Below, in pieces: positions 1-10,290 of a stretch of DNA of 64,000 bases. Within the stretch, counting starts at the first letter, position 1. Each line of letters begins with the position of its first letter. The notes beneath the pieces were generated by a model that saw only the letters and a list, made by a program, of their open reading frames with translations, was not told where the DNA came from and did not search any database. The stretch comes from Sambucus nigra (Eukaryota; Streptophyta; Magnoliopsida; Dipsacales; Adoxaceae): the NCBI GenBank assembly GCA_949130495.1, contig OX422222.1, positions 273,658,109 to 273,722,108 on the forward strand, given 5' to 3'. The position numbers and the translations under genes were made by a program.

Positions 1-99
1 CCAGAGAGAGCTACGCAGATCGACTCAACACTAGATCCAGTCCTGAAACAGGAATTGATTATATTCCTGAGGCAATAGAGAAATGTATTTGCATGAAGC

Positions 100-940
100 C
101 ATGAGGATATGCCTGGGATCAATCCCAATTTCCTCTATCATGAGATCAACATCAATAAGGATGCCAAGCCGGTCAAATAGAGGTTCCTGACCAATAAAAC
201 ATATCTACCGAGTAGACTTCTAAAGAAGATAGCTCAACTCAAAAGCAAGTTGAAATTACTGTCGATCAACCTGAATCATCCAGAACTCAGGAACTGGCCC
301 AAAAATATGCAGAGGAGAGTAAGAAAATATTCTATCATGGATTTCTGTCTGAAAATAACTTCAATAATGATATATCATTATAGAATTTGTACATCGATGG
401 TTCTTCATATGTGACTGGAAGTGGAGCATGTATATTACTTAATACTCCTGATAATATTGATGTTGAATATGCCCTTAGGTTTTAATTCAAAGCAACAAAC
501 AATGAGGCAAAATATGAAGCTTTGATAATTGGATTAGATTTGGTCCTTTCATTAGGCGCCGAGCAAGTAATGGCGCACAACGTTTCACAGCTAGTGGTCA
601 ACCAAGTGCTTCATCTATATGGAGTCAAGGGAGAGTTGATGACCAGATACTTTGCCAAAATTGTTGAAGTTATTTCTAAGTTTCCAGCCGTATAAATGGA
701 TAGGATCCCTAAAATAACCAGTGCCCGAGCAGATGGACTTACTCGGTTAGCTTCAGCAATGAGAATTGAACTTAGGCGCACCATCCCGATAGAAATCCTA
801 GCCTATCGGAGCATTGACAAAGACTTAATGGTTAATTTCATTGCTGTCGATTTGAAGCCTTCCTCGATGGATCCAATCAAAGCCTATATTGAAGATGGAA
901 CCCTACCACCTGATCCTAAAAAGGCCAAAAAGCTCTGATA
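100..940 (+). pseudogene. Ty3/gypsy (Tat-like) pol remnant: RT start and RNase H
   Basis: Degenerate retrotransposon polyprotein. At about 110-195 a reading resembles the start of a gypsy reverse transcriptase (PGINPNFLYHEINID). The RT core is missing. At 380-700 there is an RNase H domain (YIDGSSYVTGSGACILL, then TNNEAKYEALIIGL, then LGAEQV and SQLVVNQV). This is the arrangement typical of the additional archaeal-type RNase H of the Tat lineage. Several in-frame stops (for example near 180, 382, 483 and 693) make it non-functional. It leads directly into an integrase remnant on the same strand. The 5' part of the element lies outside the window. The family call rests on motif reading; the Tat assignment is supported by the PPT and antisense cassette downstream. 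Confidence 0.75.
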
Positions 941-959
941 TAAAGTAGCAAGGTATGTA

Positions 960-1996
960 TTGGATAATGGGATTTTATACAGGAGGGGATTACCAATCTC
1001 CTTGCTGCGATGTGTTCATCCAGTAGAAGTGGAATTTGATCAAAGAGGTGCACAAAGGTTCCTATGGAGCTCATTCAGTGAGTCGGACATTGCTTCAGAG
1101 AATCAACACTCAAGGATATTACTGGCTGACTATGAGGGCATATTGTAAAGTTCTTGTAAAAAAGTGTGATAAGTGCCATAATTTCTCCGCTATTCATAAA
1201 GCAGCCAATGCCACTCTATCACCAATAACTTCACCTTGGCCATTCGCTATTTAGGGAATTGACCTGGTTGGCCCACTGCCGACCATCAAAGGCAGGTTCA
1301 AATATTTGGTTATTGCTGTTGATTAATTCACCAAATGGGTGGAAGCAGAACCATTGGTAGAGATGCCTTATGAGAAGGTGTATCGGTTCTTTTAAAAAAA
1401 TATCATATGCAGATATGGGCTATCGTATGCCTTCATTACGGATCATGGAACTCAATTCGATAATGATGAGTTTGAAGCATATTGTGTTCAGTATAAAATC
1501 CATAAACTCCATTCTTCACAAAGCCATCCTCAAAAGTAATGGTCAAACTGATGTAACAAGTATGACTTTGCTCAACGGACTGGACAAAAGGCTTGATACT
1601 GCTAAGGGCAACTGGATTAATGAGGTACATTATATTCTTTGGGCATACAGAACCACGCCGAGAACATAAATTGGTGAAACACCTTACATGCTTCCATTTG
1701 GAACTGAAGCCATGGTTCCAGCAGAGATAAGCTTACCAACCCAAAGGGTACTAAATTTTGATTCTCTAACTAGTGACTTGATGTGGAGACTAGATCTAAA
1801 TATGTTGGAGGAATTTCAAGAAGATGACACCCTGAGAAATACTGTATACCAACACAAAACTGTTTGCTTCCATAATAAAAGGGTCAAGCCAACCAAACTC
1901 AAAGAAGGAGATTATGTACTTAAGAAAGTCATACAAAAGAATAATAAGCTTGAAGCTAATTGGCATGACCCATATCGTATCTCAGCCGTCATCTGA
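960..1996 (+). pseudogene. Ty3/gypsy (Tat-like) integrase remnant
   Basis: Integrase of a gypsy element in pieces across several frames. The N-terminal HHCC-type finger is visible around 1036-1190 (EVHKGSYGAHSV, YYWLTM, KCDKCHNFS). The catalytic core follows: GIDLVGPLPTIKGRFKYLVI from about 1257, FTKWVEAEP at 1330, TDHGTQFDNDEF at about 1437, then NGQTDVTS and a WAYRTTPRT block at 1640-1669. The C-terminal part has PFGTEAMVPAEI at about 1693. Stops at about 1252, 1323, 1393 and 1667, plus frame changes, break it. It should have inserted the element cDNA into the host chromosome; it cannot now. Confidence 0.85.
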
Positions 1997-2261
1997 ATAT
2001 GGACATATCGGATTGAGACTTTGGAAGGAGAAGAATTCAAAAACCCTTGAAATGACGAACACCTCCAAAAGTATTATCAGTGATTCAAGGAATTGCTACT
2101 ATTGTATTTCTTTTGCTCTATATTTTACATGAGTATGATTCATGTTGTAATAAAATTTTGATTTCAGTCCCTTTAATTTTTTTTGATTTTTTTTCATTGT
2201 ATGGCGATATACATTCTCCTAGAAACACTAATGATAACTATCTCTTGGTCTTCAGCTCTTA

Positions 2262-2490
2262 CTGATCAACAATATATACATATATAATCAGGTTGAACTT
2301 ATTTACCGATCAACAGAACATACTTAATCATGTTGAATTTATCAAATTCCAGATGCACCAATAACCTGAGGCATAATTGTTGCGATCAACAGAACATACT
2401 TAATCAGGTTGAATTTATTAAATTCCAGATGCACCAATAACTTGAATTTATCAAATTCCAGTTGCATCAACATCTTGAGGCACAATTATT
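2262..2490 (+). repeat. ~76-bp tandem repeat
   Basis: The block starting GATCAACAGAACATACTTAA at 2308 recurs at 2384, followed both times by a nearly identical stretch ending in AGATGCACCAATAAC. A partial third unit (AATTTATCAAATTCCAGTTG) follows to about 2490. It sits in the spacer between integrase and the antisense cassette of the Tat element. The rest of 2000-3050 is AT-rich with short repeated words (AAGTCACAAACAAGAAGTA and variants at 2550-2720) and no gene. Confidence 0.8.
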
Positions 2491-2797
2491 TCTCGCTTAA
2501 AATGCAAACTTTGCTCCAAATGCAAACTTCCTATATGAATTCATACATACAAGTCACAAACAAGAAGTAATTATTACTTCATGTATGGATTTATATAAAC
2601 AAGTCACGAACAAGAAGTATTATTCGATTAAGTTAATTACAGGAATACAATATTAAATTCTTGGTTGGCATAAACAATTTACTTCATTTATGACTTCTTC
2701 ATTTACAAGTCAATAACAAGAAGTCTGTAAAACTTCGTATATAAATAAAAAAGTTATAAACAAGTTTTACCTGACTAAGTTAAATAAAGGAAGACAT

Positions 2798-2872
2798 GGT
2801 TTAGGGTTTAGGGCTTAGGTTTAAGGTTTAGGGTTTAAGGTTTTGGGTTTAGGGTTTATGGTTTAGGGTTGT
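2798..2872 (+). repeat. Degenerate plant telomere-type repeat (TTTAGGG)n
   Basis: About ten units of TTTAGGG with substitutions (GGCTTAGG, TTTAAGG, TTTTGGG, TTTATGG). This is the Arabidopsis-type telomere word in an interstitial position, inside the non-coding part of a retrotransposon. Confidence 0.85.
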
Positions 2873-3464
2873 AAACATTCCTAATTATTGGACTACAAAC
2901 ATATATTCCTCATACACTTGGTCAGCACTGATAACTAATGCTAAATTTGGATTAATATATCTAAGTGCATTAGTAGAATCTATGGCATTATAATCATAAG
3001 TTGACTAATTGTTTAAAATAATCAAAAGTTAATAACACAAAAATATGGATTCTCATTCATATAAGCTTTATTACATTTAAATGAATAGAAAAATTACATA
3101 AAAACGATTCAACATGATGTTTTTCTTGAGCTTTGAAAGTCTGCTGATCCGTCTGCACTCTTTCCATTCCAGCAGGAGGATCATCCAAAGTATTGGAAAA
3201 TTTAATAAAGTTAAAATCTCTCAACATTCTTCTGTTACTGCGGCTCGGCACATTGAACAGGCAAGGAGGACGAACTATCTTATGAACATTATGTAAACCA
3301 TAGTCTCCCAAGTATTTAGTGATCAGGCATTGGGGAATAGCATCAACAATGATCCATGAGGTATCTAACTCTAAGTGAAGATTAACACAATCTAACAGAC
3401 CAGGATCGTTCCAATACCACAGCTAGCTATTGTAATCATGTTTCAGCAACGTCAAGCAGTTGGT

Positions 3465-4346
3465 CTACCCCCACTTACAGCCTTCACGATAGGTCTGAGT
3501 GAGGTGATCATCAACATGGCCAAGAGCTTCATTATAACCTTCTATCCACACCTCTCTGGTTTGTTTGTGAAGTTGAAAGGTTAACCTTTCAACGTGATAT
3601 TGGAGTTTCTTTAAAACATTATCATTCACCTTATGTCGATTGGTCTGCAATAGCTTTATCTTTAGTTTCCATCTTTGTAGATAGGTCGATAATAGCTTGA
3701 CTTTTTGCTTTTAGCTGGGCATCCTAGTTAGCTAAGGTTTTCTTAGTCCTGGATTCTTCAATAGTTGGTCGACTCAATTTTTTTTATCTGAAAGATTGCC
3801 TAGGTTTGGATTTATTCAAAGTTTCAACTTCCTCCATCAGCCTGGCATTCTAAGTTTCCAAAAAAGAGGCACCTTTATCGACACCACTGACAGAAGATTG
3901 TTTCAAGGTATCCAATTAATTACGGAGTTTATTATTCTCTTCCTCCAAGAGCTTGGCAATATCCCTGGCTTCATCAACTTCACGCCTCAGCAAAAATTAT
4001 TATCACCTATACATAGAAGCATATTTTTCCATCTTCTCCTCAAAACCCCAACCTTCACTCAATGCCTTGTACTTGGCTTCGTGTTCGACATACAGTAAAG
4101 CTTTGGTTTCATTATGGTTTGCCTGCAAGTCTTCAACCATCTTGTAATAAGAAATACTATTTGTCATAACCCTTCTTAGTAAACCATAGACATGAATATA
4201 TGTTTCTCTAGCTTGCTCATATATATCTACACCAAGTATGTCGATCAAGTCTTCTTTGGATAAGTCAACGTGGACAACTTCCATAAGATCTCTACTCTGT
4301 CTGAGTAGGTCGGATTCAGCAGAAACTATCGCTTGCTTTTTACCAT
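3465..4346 (-). pseudogene. Antisense gene B of the Tat element (coiled-coil protein)
   Basis: Reads on the - strand, opposite to the pol genes. ATG at 4346-4344. The first part (4284 to 4003) contains the phrase DLIDILGVDIYEQARETY and YYKMVEDLQANHNETKALL; further down, DIAKLLEEENNKLRN and NARLMEEVETLNKSKP. This aligns along its length with the + strand gene at 33937-34569 (IIDILGSD, YYEMIEDLQ, HIAKLLEQDN, NANLRDELETLKR), so it is a real conserved protein and not a shadow frame. The sequence is glutamate/lysine/leucine rich and looks coiled-coil. Several stops (for example near 3920 and 3865) show decay. No known function; it lies 220 bp after gene A on the same strand. Confidence 0.65.
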
Positions 4347-4565
4347 TAAATTAAAAATTACAAGTGAAAGTATGCAAGTATAATTACTGAGCAACTATAA
4401 CACCAATATGGGAATTCATTCAACTAATCAAGAAGAGCAAAAAATATGACACAGATAGCAGGAAAGATAAAATGATTTCATTAATAAAAGGTGTTAAAAG
4501 CTGTTGGTCCCATTCCATTACATAGCAGAAAAACCAAAAACAGAAAAAGAAAAAGAACAAAGGAG

Positions 4566-6684
4566 TTAAACCTTTTCCTTGTCCTGAACACTGCTTCAAG
4601 AAGGCCAGTCGATAGAAGGGCCAACTTCATCAATTCTCTTCAATGTAGACCCAGCCGGCTAAAGGGAAGATTCACCAAATCCTTCATTATCATAAAACTC
4701 TTCCTCTAAGTTGGGAGTAGAACCTGGGTCATGCCTAAAAAATAGCTCAGACTCAGATGGGGTGCCCACCTCCTTAAGTGCTTTCGACTAGCCATTCTTA
4801 AAGGATTTTTTCCTCACAAATTCAGTCTAAGAAGAGTCCGCTTGAAATTCTTTATCCCAACCTTTATTGAAGGAGTTATCCTTAAGCTTCTTATTTTAGC
4901 CCTCTCGGCGACCAACTCAGAAGACCGACCAAAAACTTTCTCCTCAATAGCTTTTAGGAGACCCTCACTTGCAACTAATTTCTCCTTGGCAGATGTGACC
5001 TTCTTCTCAGTAGACAATAAATTGGGCTCAAATGTAGCCAATTTATCTTGAGCAGCTATAAAGTCGGTCTTTTCAGTAACCATCTTTCCCTTAGCAAGTG
5101 TGGTTCTATTTATGGCCTTTTGCATCACCTCATCCCAAGCCTTCTACTTGGACTCCAACAATTTCTTTGATGCCTCAATAAACTTACTCAAACCCTCAAG
5201 GGCCTCTTCAACTTCTCCACTAGAGGAACGGAGTTACTCATCCTTCTCAAGAATCTGATTAAAGTTTGCTAAAAACTCTATAAAAAAATATCAAATTATA
5301 AGGAGTGTAAAAAAGAAAAAGCTTTCAAGAGGTAACTAATAAAGAAGAAGTGATTACCATTGCCAAACTTTGGCAAGCATTCTCTGCTAACTTCAATCTT
5401 GGCAGAGGGGAAAGAGCGGATCTGTTAGTAACACGGGTTCCAGTCTTAATCAATTTCCTGGAAACACCAGGATGGATAGAGATGGAAGATGACTTAACAG
5501 CAGTCAAATCCTCTTGGATCTTTTCGACTAGCTCTTGATCAGTAGAATTTTTTTTTCAACTTGCTTCTCGGGCAAGCCTCTCTTCAACCTCCTAAATTAA
5601 GGAGCATCAATATTTATTTCCTCTTAAATGATGACCTGAGGAAATTTCTCTTTCTCAGATGCCTTGAACACTTTCTTTGGCTTCTTAGTTGTCACGACAA
5701 CTTTCTTGGCAGGAGAAGACAAGGCTCCAGTTATCAAGTTAGGGATTTTCCTTTTTCCCATTGCAGCAAGTGGAGAGGAGGGAATGGTAAAATTATTCAA
5801 AGACTCAAAAGTTGAAGAGGCTTCCAAATCCTTCTCTGCACTAGCAGATTCTTCACTAGAGGAGGTAGAAATTGGCTCTTCCTCAAGATTAATGGGATCA
5901 ATAACTGTTGAAGTTGTGGGTCGAGCAACAAAAGAAGTTATAGAGCTCCTGTACTGCAGTAAATAAGAGGCAGCTCTGGGGTTTTCCTCACCAGTTCTCT
6001 GGTGGATGCTCTAAAGAAATTTTAACTCACGAATGTTCATATCCTCTTCTTTAGTACACTTTTTCTTTCTCTCAACTGTGCAAAGAATAGAAATAAGACA
6101 AGAAATGATTGATTAGCATATCATCAAATAGTTGGTAAATAAGGAACAAAAGAATACAGTTACACATATTGATAACCTATGCCATGACCCACTTGAGAAT
6201 ATATGGGCCCATCAGACACTTCCCCAGTTTGTAAAGGAACACATTGCCAATTTTTAGCAATGAATCCATAATCAAAGTAATCCTTATCAAACTCCGATAA
6301 ATTAACAACTAAGGCCCCATTCACAAACCGTCTTCAAATAATATGTACTGTCACTAGTAACCCATTTGTAATAGAATATTGTTCAGGGATGCCAATATGG
6401 GTCCCATAAATTTGGTTCAGTCTATGAATCCCATTTACTACCCTCCAGGTATTGGGGTCTATCCTAGCTGGGATAACGTCAAAATACTGGAAGAACTCTA
6501 AGCAAAACCTATTAGGGGGAAATGTGACGCCACACTCCGCAATAAAAAGAGAGGGAATTTAGTTACCCTCAGGTAATGAAAACACATCTACAGGTGGCAG
6601 GGGCATTTCTAAATCAACAAAGTTAGGGATATTTCATTCCCGCCTAAATTCCTATAAATAATCCCCATGTACGATGTAAACCAT
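4566..6684 (-). pseudogene. Antisense gene A of the Tat element, three exons
   Basis: A decayed but recognisable spliced gene antisense to pol. ATG at 6684-6682, preceded by a TATA box at 6868-6861. Exon 1 carries VFSLPEG, AECGVTFPPNRFCLEFFQYF and NTWRVVNGIHRLNQIYGTHI, then AKNWQ and HGIGY. Intron 1 is 6176-6076 (GTTATC to TTGCACAG). Exon 2 begins ERKKKCTKEED. Intron 2 runs about 5357 to 5278. Exon 3 begins FLANFNQILEKDE and continues as a coiled coil (GEVEEALEGL, then ATFEPNLLSTEKKV) to a stop at 4568-4566 after DKEKV. The copy at 31608-33776 has the same exons, intron positions and C-terminal KEKV. In-frame stops (after GDYL, near 6640; EKDE-stop near 5235) disable it. Extra antisense ORFs are known in Tat-lineage elements; the function is unknown. 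The N-terminal part resembles proteins annotated as putative plant transposon proteins. Confidence 0.7.
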
Positions 6685-6860
6685 GGCTATAATAAAGAAA
6701 TAAAGATACCTAAATGAAAGGAAAGAAGAAAGCTTACAAAAAAATGAAGACTGAAGAGAAGTAAGGATGTAAATAAAAGCTTAAAAATAGAGAACATGGG
6801 GAAGAAGTAGACTTCAAAATCTTGAAAGAGTTTGGTAAAGAAAATTTGGTAAAATCTCAC

Positions 6861-6868
6861 CTTTTATA
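6861..6868 (-). promoter_or_regulatory. TATA box of the antisense cassette
   Basis: TATAAAAG on the - strand, 184 bp upstream of the gene A ATG at 6684. The homologous cassette on the other strand has TATTTAAG at 31439, about 169 bp before its ATG. The conserved distance supports a real promoter driving transcription against the element's own RNA. Confidence 0.55.
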
Positions 6869-7131
6869 GCTTACCCAGGAAATCATGCAAGAAATGATTA
6901 AATCGTATCAACGATTGACATTCCGACTGCTTTACAGTATAAAAGGTGTAAAATACCCATTTACCCTTTGGCAGTTCGTTGATTTTCAAATTATTTACAA
7001 ATATGCCATTATAAAATCAACAGATTGGAAGTTTGTACAAGTCCCACACGTCGGTAAATGTCGACCAACTCTGAAGAAAATATGCTCCATCCTTTCAGAA
7101 AAAGCATCAAGAATGAAGTATTGGGGGCTTC

Positions 7132-7645
7132 TGTTGACACAAAAAATTATCCACCTATGTGGGCCAATTAGAAATTAACATTTGTCTTCTTATGTGGTCG
7201 AAATCTTAGTGTGCAGATAGCTTCTCGACAGGTATGCCGACCAACATAAAGAATGTATACCATCAATACCAAGGAAGCGTCACCATACTAAGGGTCTTAC
7301 CACATGTGGTTCACACGACCAACCATCACATTCATTATGTACGGGTGTAAATGCTTAAATGTATAAAGACATTCCATCCCTTAACATTCCAACCCTTGAT
7401 CTCTGTGTAATATAAATACATTGTATCCCTTTCATAAAAGGAAAGATAAAATAGATTCTAGGTTATTATTTTTTACAAGAGTACCTAGCTTTTTACAATC
7501 TCTGGAATCAATACCATAACAGGTAGGCTTTCATGCACAACCGAACCACTTTAAAATCCCGTATCTCCCTTTTATTATTTCATTATAATTCTATGTTTTA
7601 TCTGTGATTATAAATTTCGATCAAATCCATTTTTTGACATCAACA
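7132..7645 (+). mobile_element. 3' LTR of the Tat-like Ty3/gypsy element
   Basis: 514 bp, beginning TGTTGACAC and ending GACATCAACA, so the ends form the inverted repeat TGTTGA/TCAACA. A purine tract (GAAGTATTGGGGGCTTC, 7115-7131) sits immediately before it, as expected for a PPT. A TATAAATA box is at 7411-7418. A related LTR on the - strand at 30667-31175 shares the end region (ACCACTTTAAAA, TTTATCTGTGATT). The 5' LTR is outside the window, so no TSD can be tested. Confidence 0.8.
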
Positions 7646-8460
7646 CATATTCTGGTAGTTTTACTTGTGATTATCCCTGTTTTGACGTTCCTTATGCATT
7701 TTTTTTAATTGTTGATTGTATTGCCACGAAAGAGGGAAACTTTGTTTTTAAAATGGGGATGTTTGTTTGAGGAGGAGATGATTAAGTTGAGTGCTTTGTT
7801 GCTCTATGATTTATGTCTATCTTTATCTATATGATACATCCTTTAGAATTAGGGGAGTAGTTTGACTATTCGATTTTTGTTATATGTTTGATGATGGGGG
7901 AGTTGTTTTTCTTATGTTTGTGTTTTATAGATATTATATATGTGCTTTAAGGGGAGATATTCTATATATATCCTATATACAATTGATCATCCATTTTTCC
8001 TTTGTCTATTCATGGAGAGAAGGGGGAGAAAAGGTTATCTTTGATATTATCACATAGGGGGAGTTGTTTATTTGTTGCTTGCTTGTTATACGCTTTGATT
8101 ATGATCTTTAGGGGGGATTTGTTATTTTTATATATGTTTGATTGAGGGGGAGCTATGACTCATTTATCTACACCTCATCATTCGTACTTGTTAATATTAT
8201 TATTTTTGGAAGGATTCCCAAGCAGGGGAAATTACTTCATTATCATGTCATGCGTAATTGTTTGTTGTTGTTTGAGATTTTTCAGGATTCTCACATTGCT
8301 CCATGACCAAAGATCTTGCATTGGAGTATTGAGCCGGTCATTTGGTTTTGTACATTACCTTCTGATTACTATCACTATATGGATAGTGAGGTGTGAGTAC
8401 TGTAGGGGTAGTCAAGATTATTTTGGAATTTTGGGGTTTCGCCACAAAATAGTGAGGGGG
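7646..8460 (+). other. 3' non-coding tail of a copia (SIRE/Maximus-like) element
   Basis: No convincing reading frame. The stretch carries repeated short purine words (GGGGGAG or AGGGGGA at about 7898, 8057, 8110, 8147 and 8455) spaced through T-rich DNA, ending in GCCACAAAATAGTGAGGGGGATTG at 8440-8464. That last word resembles the PPT region before a SIRE-type 3' LTR. The annotation is by analogy only. Confidence 0.4.
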
Positions 8461-8465
8461 ATTGA

Positions 8466-9790
8466 AAATGTATATTTTGTATAGGTTTTTATATTGTTTA
8501 TTTACCGCATCAAAATGTTTGAGTTTATCAAGTCAAATAGACTTGATTCGTTATGAGTGAGGTGCGGTGTAGTTTAGGTTAGATGTTGAAGATCAAAAAC
8601 CGCTGCTCTTTGAAGGCTTCTGTTGCAACATTTGAAGACTATATCCTTTTATGGAAGTTTGATTTAAATTTGGATATTTTCACACACACGTGTTTTCCAA
8701 ATTGAGAGAATTTTTCATTTTTTTTGAAAAACAATCTTATTGAGTGGTGTGTTTGATTTGGTTTTTAGGACCAAGGATGGTTTTTAAGAAAACATTTTTA
8801 AGAGGGATTTTATTTTGGAGCCACTCGCACGACTACAAAATAGGTTCGTTTGAACAGGACGTTTGCACCACTTAAATTTTTGTCCGTTTGCATAACTTAT
8901 CCTTGATATCCATACTGGATTGAACCGTTTTCACTTGACGAATCTTACCGTTTGAATGACAACATCAGTTTTTGACACACACACACACACATATTTATAA
9001 ATAACCTTGTTTTTCCTCTATTTGTAGGAGATTCTTTCCCTTATTTTTAAATATCTTATCTGCGGAGATTTTCAAGTTTGTGAGGATTTACTTCTCTCTC
9101 TAAATAAAAATTCAAAATCATTTGAGAGTTTGAAATATTTTAGATCAAGAATGGGATCTACACTTTTGTGAGGAGTTTTGAGTGAACTATATTCATAAAT
9201 CTAGCCATAGTTACATATATTTATGGTATTTTATGATAAAGTAATCCGATATCTAAAATTAGAGGTGATTCGGTTTATTAGAGGAATTAGATAACGATGT
9301 GACTTCAAGGAAGACAAGAGTTCTTCACTCAATTCATAGAACTTGGATTGGATTTTCGTTTGCTATGAGGGAGACTTGAAGGTTCATAGCTATCTACACA
9401 ATTATGGTTATAGTATCTTCCTAACCTTTATAAAATTTTCTTTTCAAGTAGAAATGGAAATTAAGTGCGTCTGAGTTTTTTTACCCCTAGTTGGGGTTTT
9501 TTCTTCGCAAAATTTATCTTGTGGATTATTTGTGTGTGCGTATCTTTATATTTAACACACTTGATCATACACTTCACTTTAAGTTGTTTAAATCTCTCAT
9601 GCAAGATTGAATTTTTATTAAGTGTGGTTGTTTGTTAATATTCATCTATATTTAATTGGTTTGATTGTATGCATGGTTTTAATAAGATAATTGGATTAGT
9701 TGAGTTATATGGATTTGGAAATGAGGAAGAAATTTTTCGAAATAATTTTTTTTGGCCTATAATGTAAGTAAACCTATTCACCGCCTCTAG
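8466..9790 (+). mobile_element. Probable copia LTR (SIRE/Maximus-like)
   Basis: Starts just after the purine-rich word at 8455-8462. It contains a TATAAATA box at 8996-9003, a downstream T-rich leader, and an end near CCTATTCACCGCCTCTAG (9772-9789), a word typical of the 3' border of SIRE-type LTRs. About 1.3 kb long, within the usual range for this lineage. The exact termini are uncertain because the partner LTR is not in the window. Confidence 0.45.
8842..8962 (+). promoter_or_regulatory. CGTTTGAA-type repeat array upstream of TATA
   Basis: Five related words in about 120 bp: GGTTCGTTTGAACAGG, GACGTTTGCACC, GTCCGTTTGCATAA, AACCGTTTTCAC, TACCGTTTGAATGAC. The TATA box follows 34 bp downstream at 8996. 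Similar arrays precede TATA boxes in other LTRs of this window. Confidence 0.5.
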
Positions 9791-9829
9791 ATTGTTTTTA
9801 GACATTCACACATTATTCTCAAATCAAAT

Positions 9830-10290
9830 ATGATGGAAGAGTTATTAAAAAAAGATGTTTATAAATATGTTTTCGGGCCATGGCTTAATGATACTTTAGT
9901 AACAATATTAAATAACATTACTAAACCATGCAAAATGAAACATTGGCTGTGTATAGCCGAATGTGGTTATCTTATTGCACAAGTTTATAATTATGTATGC
10001 ATATTCATATCCCCAAAACAATGTCTTACGTTCTTGCCTATGAGGCATAAGCCAGAAAAATTACCAATGGTTATTTAATTGTCCCTTATCCGTAATAATC
10101 ATTTTGTGCTTCTCAAATTGAAGTTGGTTTCGCCTATGCAATTGTTGCACGTTATTTCCCTAAAGAATTCCTGCACAAAATCGATCCTGGATTGATATTT
10201 ATGTTGAGATGATTGGAATTTTAAGAGTCTTTACCCCTTATATGTAGCTATACATGATTCTCTAGTTGATATCATTTGGTGTGAGTCTAG
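9830..10290 (+). pseudogene. Fragment of an OTU-like protein found with MULE-type transposons
   Basis: The first frame (9830-10078) contains KHWLCIAECGYLIAQVYN and QCLTFLPMRHKP. After a frame change near 10080 the reading gives RNNHFVLLKLK and SPM. This order (MPDMGYLIASxYN-like block, QxLTFLPLR, then NNHFV) matches plant OTU-like domains that travel with MULE/FAR1-type genes; the H in NNHFV would be the catalytic histidine. The cysteine-containing N-terminal part is not visible. The fragment is frameshifted and has no start context. Recognition is from memory of the family. Confidence 0.4.

Noticed and set aside
8155..8484. 109-residue + ORF
   Set aside because: Lies in the purine-word-rich non-coding tail of a copia element and resembles no protein.
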